A stretch of 53,206 nt of DNA, taken from Moduliflexus sp964602655. GTDB taxonomy: Bacteria; Moduliflexota; Moduliflexia; Moduliflexales; Moduliflexaceae. The notes beneath the pieces were generated by a model. The model had not been told where the DNA came from, made no database searches, and saw only the letters and a program-made list of their open reading frames with translations. Both the position numbers and the translations under genes were made by a program. This document shows, one piece after another, positions 33,158-40,380 of the stretch. The DNA is taken from assembly GCA_964602655.1 (NCBI GenBank), contig CAZRSF010000042.1, positions 1 through 53,206 on the forward strand. The letters are read 5' to 3'. Positions within the stretch are counted from its first letter, which is position 1, and every line of letters starts with the position of its first letter.

Positions 33158-34501
33158 ATGAGAGACGAATCAGCCCACACACCCGGAGAAGCCTTTCTCC
33201 GCTATTATCAACGCGCTGGATACGACGCGCTGCCGCGCGGCTCGCTGCTCGATCCCGCGCTGCCGATGACGTTTGTCGGCAGCGCGGGACTCTCGCAGAT
33301 CGAAACGGCTGTCGAACAGGGCGAAGACCGCGCGGGCGAGCGCTATGTGCTGCTGCAAACCTGTTTTCGGCATTTCGATATGGAGCAGGTGGGCGCGAGC
33401 GCGGCGCATCTGAGTCTGTTCGATATGGCGGGCGCATTTACGTTCGGCGAAATCCGGCGCGAACCGGCGTTACAGCATATCTGGCGCTATTTGACCGAGG
33501 TGATTCGGCTCGATCCGCGCCCGTTCTGGGCGACCTATTTTCACGGCGGGACGGTTGACGGCCATGTGTTCGAGGCTGACAACGAAACGCGCGACATCTG
33601 GGAACGATTGGGTCTGTCGCCTGCGCAGCTTGTCGGCGTAGGCGTGGACGCCGGATTTTGGAAACAGGGGGGCGGCTTGCATGGCCGCGACCGATTTCGC
33701 AAATGCGGCCCGACGACCGAAGTATTCGTTGATCGTGGCGCGGCGTTCGGCTGCGGCGAAACGTGCCAGCCCGGCTGCCGCTGCGGCAGATTTGTCGAAT
33801 TAGCCAATATCCTGTTCATTCACGCGCAGATTGACCAGGAAACGTTGGCGTTGCGCCCGTTGGTGACGCCGTTTGCCGAAACCGTGATCGGCGTCGAGCG
33901 CGTGGCGATGGTGGCGCAGCATCTTCCGTCAGTGTTCGACCTGCCGCCCTACGCCGAGTTGATCGCGACATTGCGCTGCGCTGCGCCGTCTTTTAGCGAT
34001 TCCGCTCGATTCGAAACGGGCGCGCGCATTATTGCCGACCATCTGCGCGCCTTGCTGTTTTTAGTCGCCGATGGCGCGCCGTCGCCGGGGAAAGGCGGTC
34101 GGGCGCGGATTATGAGAGTCCTGATTCGCGGCGTCTTGACTCACGCGAAGCTCCTGGCGATTGCGCCCGCCGCGCTGCCGCCTCTGCTCGATCTGCTCTG
34201 CTCGGCGCATCGCCGCGAGTTTCCGGCTGTCGAACGCGCCCGTTCGCAGGTGTTGGCGTATATTCGGCAAGAAGAACGGCGTTTCGAACGGACGCTGTCG
34301 GCGGGCGAACGGTATCTCGACGGACTCGTCGGCAATCAGCCGGAACAACGCATCAGCGGACGGCAGGCGGTCGAATGCGTCAAACGGCACGGCATCCCGC
34401 TGCCGCTGCTGGAAGCGAAAATCGCGCAGAAGCGCATCGCGTTCAGCCCGCGCGACTATCAGGAAGCGTATCAATTCTGGAGAGACATGCAGCGAGATTG
34501 A
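33158..34501 (+). CDS. Truncated alanyl-tRNA-synthetase-like protein (catalytic and tRNA-arm parts only)
   Basis: The 447-residue protein follows class II AlaRS order. Motif 1 region: SLLDPALPMTFVGSAGLSQ. Motif 2: LQTCFRHFDMEQVG then HLSLFDMAGAFTFGE. Next come the zinc-like GCGETCQPGCRCGRFVELANILF stretch (about residues 205-227, Cys-rich) and motif 3, GVERVAMV. The mid domain ADHLRALLFLVADG plus GRARIMRVLIRGVLTHAKLL corresponds to the AlaRS tRNA-recognition helices. The editing and C-Ala domains (about 400 more residues in ordinary AlaRS) are absent. The Asp that contacts the amino group in AlaRS (DTGMGLER) appears as Glu (AETVIGVER). It may ligate Ala or another amino acid to tRNA or to a small molecule; the function is unknown. 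A normal alaS is expected elsewhere. Confidence 0.8.
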   Translation: MRDESAHTPGEAFLRYYQRAGYDALPRGSLLDPALPMTFVGSAGLSQIETAVEQGEDRAGERYVLLQTCFRHFDMEQVGASAAHLSLFDMAGAFTFGEIRREPALQHIWRYLTEVIRLDPRPFWATYFHGGTVDGHVFEADNETRDIWERLGLSPAQLVGVGVDAGFWKQGGGLHGRDRFRKCGPTTEVFVDRGAAFGCGETCQPGCRCGRFVELANILFIHAQIDQETLALRPLVTPFAETVIGVERVAMVAQHLPSVFDLPPYAELIATLRCAAPSFSDSARFETGARIIADHLRALLFLVADGAPSPGKGGRARIMRVLIRGVLTHAKLLAIAPAALPPLLDLLCSAHRREFPAVERARSQVLAYIRQEERRFERTLSAGERYLDGLVGNQPEQRISGRQAVECVKRHGIPLPLLEAKIAQKRIAFSPRDYQEAYQFWRDMQRD

Positions 34502-34517
34502 GGTCATCCCGATTCAG

Positions 34518-34547
34518 CCCTGCCAGGGTGTCGAACCCTGGCAGGGC
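34518..34547. repeat. Palindromic repeat of the CCCTGCCAGGGT family
   Basis: GCCCTGCCAGGGT and ACCCTGGCAGGGC form perfect 13-bp arms, immediately followed by the GGAGG ribosome site of the propeller kinase gene. A hairpin here could affect translation of that gene. Confidence 0.85.
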
Positions 34548-34566
34548 GAAGGAGGGAACAAGGCGT

Positions 34567-37500
34567 ATGAAACGAACCAAATTATCTGTGTTCCTGATAA
34601 CGGTCATGATCTGTATCAGCCTGATTGCGCAGGCGCGAGAGGAAACGCTGACCGTCCGGCGTCTGTCGGAAGCGCAAGGGTTTTCCGATTCCGCTCCGCA
34701 GGCGGTGATTCAAGATCAGACGGGATTTATCTGGGTCGGGACGGCCAATGGCCTGAATAAATATGACGGCTATACCGTCATCCGGTATCATAAGGCGCAT
34801 GGGCTGGCGCATCCGTCCGTGACGGCATTGTTTCAGGATGCGTCCGGCGTGTTGTGGGCGGGAACGGACGGCGGCGGACTGCACCGATTCGACCCGATTC
34901 AGCAGCGTTTTACCGCCTACCGCCATGATCCCGATCAACCCAACAGCCTCAGCGACGACCACGTCACGGCGATTGTCGGCGACGCGCAAGGCACGCTCTG
35001 GATCGGCACGACCAACGGCTTGAATGCGTACGAACCGCTGAAATCGGCATGGACGCGCTACGCCTTCCGGCAAGACAATCCGCAGAGTCTGAGTCATGCC
35101 GCTGTGACCGCCTTGCGCATGGATCGCGATGGCGCGTTGTGGGTCGGCACAGTCAACGGCTTGAACCGCTTCGACGCAGTTGCCGACGCATTTACGCGCT
35201 ATACGCATGATTTAGCCGATCCGAACAGTCTGAGTTCGAACCGGATTACCGCCATTCAGCAAGACGGAAACGGCCAACTCTGGATCGGGACGGCGGACGG
35301 CGGCGTCAACCGTTTCGATTCGGCGAGCGGCGCATGGCAGGCATACCGGCATGATGCCGCGAACCCCGACAGTTTGACGACGGATCAGGTGTTAAGCGTT
35401 CTTCCTGATCGCGACGGCATCGTCTGGATCGGCACGGATAACGCCGGACTGAACCGGCTGGACGCGGCGACCGGCGTTGTGACCGCCTACGCGCATTCGC
35501 CGGAACGCGAGAGCAGCCTGAGCGGCAACACCATTCGCGTCCTGTTTCAAGATCGCGGCGGCGTTTTATGGATCGGCGCTGACGGCGCGGGCGTCAACAC
35601 CTTTCATCCGAATGCGCTACGCGCGTTTTTGCAGCAGTACACGCCAGATTTGCAGCGACCGGAACAGGGCTTGAGCGGGGGCATAGTGACGGCGGTGGCC
35701 GAAGACCGCGATGGAGCGCTCTGGATCGGCACGGCCAACGGCCTGAATCGCCTGGATCGCCTGACCGGAACGATCACGCAGTATCATCATCAAGAAGGCA
35801 ACACCTTCAGCCTCAGCGATGAAACCGTGTCCGCCATTCTGGAAGATCGCCGGGGCAATCTCTGGGTCGGCGCATGGCAGAAAGGGCTGAATCGGTTCGA
35901 CCGTCAAACCGGGCAATTCGTCCGTTACGCGCGGGATTTCAATCGTCCGAATTCGTTGAGCGATGACAACGTTTCCGCGCTGTATGAAGATCGCGAAGGA
36001 ACCGTGTGGATCGGCACGCGCGGCGGGTTGAACCGGTTCGAGCCGGAGACGGATTCGTTTTTCTTGTATGCCAGCAATTTTGTCAATCCGGCAGCCGGGC
36101 CGGTGGACGACAGGATTTCCGCCATCTATGAAGATCGTCAGGGCGTCCTCTGGATCGGCACATGGCGCGGACTGAGCAAATTCGACCGCGCGACGCAGAC
36201 GTTTACCCATTACCGGCACGATCCGCAAAATCCGAACAGCCTCAGTTTCGACAGCGTTTTGGGAATGTTCGAAGATTCGCACGGCGCGTTCTGGGTGATG
36301 ACATGGCGCGGGGTCAATCGCTTCGACAGGCAAAGCGAGACATTTACGCCCTTCGGCGAGCAGGACGGACTCGCCAGCGCGAATGTCAGAAAAATGTTCG
36401 AAGATCGTGCCGGAAATCTCTGGTTTGCGACGGATAAAGGCGTGTCGCGCCTGAATCTCGCGAGCGGCGCGGTGACGAACTATGGCGAAGGCGACGGTTT
36501 GCCGAAAGGCGGGATATTGTACGGCGGCCTGTATAGCTCGTGGGGCAAGTTATTTTTAGGCGGGAGCGACGGCATGGTCGCGTTTTTCCCGGATCGGATC
36601 GCGCCCAATGCGAATATTCCGCCCATCGTGTTGACCGCGTTTACCCGCTTTGCCGAAGGAGGGGCGCAGGAGCGGATCATTCCGGCGGGCGAAACGGTGG
36701 AATTATTATCCACTGACTCCGGTTTTTCCTTCGAATTTGCCGCATTGGATTATGCCGACTCCGAACGCAATCAGTATGCGTACAGACTGGAAGGCGTCAG
36801 CGCGACGTGGGTATCAACCGGCGCAAAACGTTCAGTCGAGCAATTCAACCCCGGCGTCGGCGAATATACGTTCTCCGTCAAAGGGTCGAACGATACAGGA
36901 CTTTGGAACGAGAGCGGCCTGCAACTGCGCGTTAAAATTTCGCCGGTCTGGTGGCAGACGTGGTGGGCGCGAGGGCTGTTCGGCTTGGCGGCGCTGGCGG
37001 TGGTAAGCATTGCGCCGCTTGCGTACAGCGTGGCGCAGACCCGCGCGCGGAAACATGCGGAGGCGATTACCGAACAGGTGCGGTTAGGGAATCTCAAATT
37101 GGCGGCAGCCCGAAATGAGGCCGAGCGCCATGCTGAAAACCTGCGCGTGGTCAATGAAGTCGGGCGGCGGCTGACCTCGGAAATTCATTTGGCCGAAAAG
37201 CAGATTTTGGAATTGATCTACCAACAAATCGGGAGTTTGATGGACAATCGCACCATGTATATCGCCCTGTACGACGAAAGCCGCCAAAAGCTGACGTTTC
37301 CGCTTGCGGTCGAGAACGGCAAGCGCAAGGAATATCCCTCGCGCGTTGTGGAATTGGACGAAACGCAGCGCGGCGGCCTGACCGAAGAAGTGATTCGGAC
37401 GCGCGCCGCGCTCAACTTGAGCGATGTCGAAACGTTCTGCCAGCGGCAGCAGCTTCGTCTGCCGGTTCCGCCGATTCCGAAATCGTGGATGGGCGTGCCG

Positions 37501-38445
37501 ATGATTGCGGAAAATAAAGTCATCGGCGTGATCACGCTGCTGAACGACGAACAGGAAAACGCCTACGGTCAGGACGATCTGGATGTGTTGCTCATTTTGA
37601 CGGCGCAGGCGGCGGTGGCGATTGAAAACGCCCGATTGTATGAAGAACTCTTGCAGCAGATCGCCCATTTGGAAGCCGCCAATCGGCGCATTGCCGAGAC
37701 GCAGGACATGCTGACGCGCTCGATTATTGCGACGGACTTCGTGCATCGCCTGAACAATTTAGCCGGGACAATTCCGATTTGGGTAGATATGATTTCCGAA
37801 GAGTTGGGAAAAGACCCGTGCAACGCTGAAGAAATCGGCAATTATCTCGGCAATATTTCCACCGATACCGACAAGCTGCTGCGGGCGGCGGAGCAACTGA
37901 AAATCTCCTATCGTGAAACCGCGATAGACATGGTATTTGTTTTGCAATCTATGCTGCGGCAGGTGCGGATTCAGTACAATAACGACGTGAAAGCCGGGCG
38001 CCTGCGCATTGTCGAGCAGGTGCAGCCCGATTTGCAGAAAGTCTGGGGGCGGTCGCCGATTTTAGCGAACGTGATTTATAATGTGATTTCCAATGCGTTA
38101 GAGGCGATTTTCGAGAAAGGGGGCGGTGCATTGACCGTGACCGCCGTCAATTTAACGGACTCGCTGCATTCGGATTGGGTGCGGATTGACATTGCCGATA
38201 CCGGCGTCGGTATTACGCAAGAGGATTTAGCGCGTATCTTTACCACCTTTTTCAGCACAAAAGGCGAAGGGCGCGGCTATGGCTTATGGCGCACCAAATC
38301 GGTCATCGAAAACCTTGGCGGACGTATTGATGCAGAGTCGAAAGAAGGCGTCGGCTCGGTCTTTACGATTTTGCTGCCGCACGCGGATCTGAAACCGACA
38401 GCGCCGCTGCCGGATTCAGGAAACGAAAGCGAGGAACGCGCATGA
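34567..38445 (+). CDS. Two-component regulator-propeller sensor kinase (reg_prop, Y_Y_Y, GAF, histidine kinase)
   Basis: The protein has 1292 residues. A signal peptide precedes 13 or 14 reg_prop repeats of the type DRDGALWIGTANGLNRLD (about 30-690), enough for two seven-bladed propellers outside the membrane. A Y_Y_Y domain (710-790), a membrane helix (798-822), a GAF domain (858-1025), an H-box TDFVHRLNNLAGTI (about 1057-1070) and an ATPase domain (1158-1278; DTGVGITQEDL and GRGYGLWRTKSVIENLGG) follow. In Bacteroides, kinases with this sensor plan detect polysaccharide fragments. The HRLNN box is a variant type, and GYGLW replaces the usual GLGL. A GGAGG lies 11 bases before the ATG. The receiver gene overlaps its stop by 4 bases. 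Confidence 0.92.
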   Translation: MKRTKLSVFLITVMICISLIAQAREETLTVRRLSEAQGFSDSAPQAVIQDQTGFIWVGTANGLNKYDGYTVIRYHKAHGLAHPSVTALFQDASGVLWAGTDGGGLHRFDPIQQRFTAYRHDPDQPNSLSDDHVTAIVGDAQGTLWIGTTNGLNAYEPLKSAWTRYAFRQDNPQSLSHAAVTALRMDRDGALWVGTVNGLNRFDAVADAFTRYTHDLADPNSLSSNRITAIQQDGNGQLWIGTADGGVNRFDSASGAWQAYRHDAANPDSLTTDQVLSVLPDRDGIVWIGTDNAGLNRLDAATGVVTAYAHSPERESSLSGNTIRVLFQDRGGVLWIGADGAGVNTFHPNALRAFLQQYTPDLQRPEQGLSGGIVTAVAEDRDGALWIGTANGLNRLDRLTGTITQYHHQEGNTFSLSDETVSAILEDRRGNLWVGAWQKGLNRFDRQTGQFVRYARDFNRPNSLSDDNVSALYEDREGTVWIGTRGGLNRFEPETDSFFLYASNFVNPAAGPVDDRISAIYEDRQGVLWIGTWRGLSKFDRATQTFTHYRHDPQNPNSLSFDSVLGMFEDSHGAFWVMTWRGVNRFDRQSETFTPFGEQDGLASANVRKMFEDRAGNLWFATDKGVSRLNLASGAVTNYGEGDGLPKGGILYGGLYSSWGKLFLGGSDGMVAFFPDRIAPNANIPPIVLTAFTRFAEGGAQERIIPAGETVELLSTDSGFSFEFAALDYADSERNQYAYRLEGVSATWVSTGAKRSVEQFNPGVGEYTFSVKGSNDTGLWNESGLQLRVKISPVWWQTWWARGLFGLAALAVVSIAPLAYSVAQTRARKHAEAITEQVRLGNLKLAAARNEAERHAENLRVVNEVGRRLTSEIHLAEKQILELIYQQIGSLMDNRTMYIALYDESRQKLTFPLAVENGKRKEYPSRVVELDETQRGGLTEEVIRTRAALNLSDVETFCQRQQLRLPVPPIPKSWMGVPMIAENKVIGVITLLNDEQENAYGQDDLDVLLILTAQAAVAIENARLYEELLQQIAHLEAANRRIAETQDMLTRSIIATDFVHRLNNLAGTIPIWVDMISEELGKDPCNAEEIGNYLGNISTDTDKLLRAAEQLKISYRETAIDMVFVLQSMLRQVRIQYNNDVKAGRLRIVEQVQPDLQKVWGRSPILANVIYNVISNALEAIFEKGGGALTVTAVNLTDSLHSDWVRIDIADTGVGITQEDLARIFTTFFSTKGEGRGYGLWRTKSVIENLGGRIDAESKEGVGSVFTILLPHADLKPTAPLPDSGNESEERA

Positions 38446-38834
38446 ATAACGAAACAACTGGCAAACATGTGCTGATTGTTGATGATCAGGAGAACTGGCG
38501 AGTCGCATTGAAAACCTTGATTGAAGAGGCTGGCGTTCGCGTGACGGTTGCGCCGAATTTCGCCGACGCGAAAAGAACACTGATGACAGAGCGTTTCGAT
38601 CTGGTCGTGCTTGACGTGCGGCTCGTGGATGAAGACGAGTTCAATGTCGAAGGGCTGGATTTGCTGCATCTGATTCGCGCCGCCAGTTCGGAGACGAAAA
38701 CCGTCATTCTGACGGGCTACCCTGATAGCGTGCGCGTGACGCCGGACGCGGATGCGTTTGTTTTTAAAGTGCCACAGGGATCGCATTTCGACAGCCGGGC
38801 GTTCAAGGCGCGTATTAAAGAGTTATTGAAGTAA
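38442..38834 (+). CDS. Single-domain response regulator (receiver)
   Basis: The 130-residue receiver has no output domain. It has the acidic pair LIVDDQ, acceptor Asp58 in LVVLDVRL, Thr in ILTGY and Lys in FVFKVP. The loop after the acceptor has an extra stretch (VDEDEFNVEGLDLL), as in receivers that follow GAF kinases in sensor arrays. Its ATG overlaps the kinase TGA by 4 bases, making it the direct phospho-acceptor candidate for the propeller kinase. It may pass phosphate on or act by protein contact, possibly on the receiver-TIR protein next to it. Confidence 0.88.
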   Translation: MNNETTGKHVLIVDDQENWRVALKTLIEEAGVRVTVAPNFADAKRTLMTERFDLVVLDVRLVDEDEFNVEGLDLLHLIRAASSETKTVILTGYPDSVRVTPDADAFVFKVPQGSHFDSRAFKARIKELLK

Positions 38835-38877
38835 GCAACGGGTCGCCGACATCCTGTCGGCTTTCAGCGGAGGGCGC

Positions 38878-39762
38878 ATGACGACGAGAATTTTAGCGGT
38901 TGAAGATCAACCGAATTGGCAAACGATTCTGAAAAAGCTGCTTTCGCCGCCCAAATACGAGTTACAGATCGTTCGAACACAGGAGGAAGTCGAATTTCTC
39001 ATGCGCCGCGCGACGTTCGACATCGTGATCGTGAACATGAATTTGATGGGCGATCCCGATTTTCAGAACGATCAGTTAGGCGTAGATGTCCTGGAATTCA
39101 TTCAACGCGAGTATCCTGCGCTCCCGCGTATCGTGATTACCGGCGATCCCGGCGGGCCGATTTTTTCGCGCTTTGCGCCGTTCGGCGTCAGCGACGTGCT
39201 GATCAAATCCAAATTCACGCGTACCCATTTAGCCGAGGCGATTGAGAACGCCATTCATCCGCATCATGCCGCGCCGCCGCCAAAAGAACGCAAGACATCC
39301 GAACCGCTTTTCGTAGATGGCAGCGCGACGCTTGCGAATGAACACGCGCCGTATGATGTGTTTTTTGCGTACAATCCCGATGAGCGGCGGCAAGTGGAAA
39401 TTATCGCCGATGCGCTGAAGCAGCGCGGCATTTCGGTCTGGCTCGACACCGAACAGATTTCGCCGGGAAGTTGGGTGAAAGAGGTCATCCAGACGGCCAT
39501 TCCTCGCGCCAAATCAGCGGCGATTTTCGTCGGAGTCGCCGGATTGGGGCGCTGGGAAGCGTTGGAATTGCATTCCTTCATCAGTCAGTGTATCAATACC
39601 GGCATTCCGGTCATTCCAGTGCTGCTGCCTGGAGTAACGGCAATTCCTGCACAGTTGCTGTTTCTTAAAGAATTTCATGCCGTCTCCTTCTCCACGCCGC
39701 TGGATGCTGAGGCGTTGAATAACCTCCAATGGGGTATTACTGGAAAACGTCCGGCAGAGTAG
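38878..39762 (+). CDS. Receiver-like/TIR-domain fusion protein
   Basis: The protein has 294 residues. Residues 1-125 form a receiver-like fold (ILAVEDQPNWQTILKKLL, acidic pair kept, Lys in VLIKSKF), but the acceptor position is Asn53 (FDIVIVNMNL), so phosphorylation is unlikely. Residues 158-290 form a TIR domain: YDVFFAYNPDERRQVEIIAD, then GISVWLDTEQISPGSWVKEV, AIFVGVAGLGRWEALEL, IPVIPVLLPG, and the end LQWGITG. Glu230 (RWEALEL) is at the catalytic position of TIR NADases. TIR domains in bacteria mostly cleave NAD or make signal nucleotides in defence; here the context is a sensory operon. A small hairpin (GCCGACATCCTGTCGGC) and GGAGG lie just before the ATG. Confidence 0.88.
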   Translation: MTTRILAVEDQPNWQTILKKLLSPPKYELQIVRTQEEVEFLMRRATFDIVIVNMNLMGDPDFQNDQLGVDVLEFIQREYPALPRIVITGDPGGPIFSRFAPFGVSDVLIKSKFTRTHLAEAIENAIHPHHAAPPPKERKTSEPLFVDGSATLANEHAPYDVFFAYNPDERRQVEIIADALKQRGISVWLDTEQISPGSWVKEVIQTAIPRAKSAAIFVGVAGLGRWEALELHSFISQCINTGIPVIPVLLPGVTAIPAQLLFLKEFHAVSFSTPLDAEALNNLQWGITGKRPAE

Positions 39763-39783
39763 GGGCGTTCAGTTGAATTCCCC

Positions 39784-39839
39784 TATATATCACAAGCAGA
39801 ATATATTATATCTATAATATATTCTGCTTGTGATATATA
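39784..39839. repeat. 56-bp perfect AT-rich palindrome
   Basis: Arms 39784-39810 and 39813-39839 are 27 bases each, perfectly complementary, with a 2-base centre TC. It is far more AT-rich than its surroundings and lies 21 bases after the TIR gene stop, before the chemosensory operon. It may be a terminator acting in both directions, a cruciform, or a protein-binding site. It does not match the other repeat families. Confidence 0.9.
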
Positions 39840-39895
39840 AAGGAAATTGCTGCCGTAAAAAACGCAGACTTCTCACCTGCTTCGATTGATAAATG

Positions 39896-39924
39896 TTGAC
39901 AAATTTCACGGCGTGTGTAAGAGT
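39896..39924 (+). promoter_or_regulatory. Possible promoter of the chemosensory operon
   Basis: TTGACA (39896-39901) is a perfect -35 box; a weak -10 (TAAGAG at 39918 or AAGAGT at 39919) follows after 16 or 17 bases. It lies about 85 bases before the CheY start in the only sizeable gap ahead of the operon. Confidence 0.4.
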
Positions 39925-40009
39925 TTATTTCGAGAAAAATGCCAAGACAAAAGGCGAAAAGCCATGCGCTTCGGGCTGGCAGGAACATTGTGCTGATGGA
40001 GACAATATT

Positions 40010-40378
40010 ATGGCAAAATCGGTTCTGATTGTGGACGATTCCGCAGTGATTCGAAATTCATTATGTTTTTTGCTGGAAACAGAAGGATTTGACGTGCAAA
40101 CCGCCGGGAACGGAGTCGAAGGATTGGAAAAAATAGAGGCGCGCCAGTTCGATACGATTATTGCGGATATCAACATGCCGAGAATGCATGGCTATGACTT
40201 AATTAAAGAAATTCGGAAAAAAGAGAATTACAAAGACGTGCCGATTATCATTATTACGACCGAAGAAGAAGCCGCCGATAAGAAAAAAGGGTTTGAGGCG
40301 GGGGCGAATCTGTTTCTGATTAAGCCGACGGAACCCAAAAAAATGGTTAAGTATGTCAAAATGTTCCTGAATAAATAG
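40010..40378 (+). CDS. CheY-like single-domain response regulator
   Basis: The 122-residue receiver has SVLIVDDS, acceptor Asp53 in IIADINMPRMHG, Thr pair IIITTEEE and Lys in FLIKPTEP. These are all the residues needed for phosphorylation. It heads the chemosensory operon and is the obvious target of CheA. In flagellar systems CheY binds the motor switch; no flagellar or pilus genes are seen here, so the output is open. The ATG at 40010 has GGAG 8 bases before it; an upstream in-frame start at 39893 would add an unrelated, Cys- and Lys-rich leader and overlap the promoter. Confidence 0.88.
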   Translation: MAKSVLIVDDSAVIRNSLCFLLETEGFDVQTAGNGVEGLEKIEARQFDTIIADINMPRMHGYDLIKEIRKKENYKDVPIIIITTEEEAADKKKGFEAGANLFLIKPTEPKKMVKYVKMFLNK

Positions 40379-40380
40379 AC

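Noticed and set aside
34700..36600. Periodic DNA similarity in the propeller kinase gene as a tandem DNA repeat
   Set aside because: The periodicity is at protein level (reg_prop repeats) with diverged DNA; it is part of the sensor domain.
38845..38865. Hairpin GCCGACATCCTGTCGGC before the receiver-TIR gene as a terminator
   Set aside because: Only three T follow, and a good ribosome site plus the TIR start come directly after; read-through in one operon is more likely.
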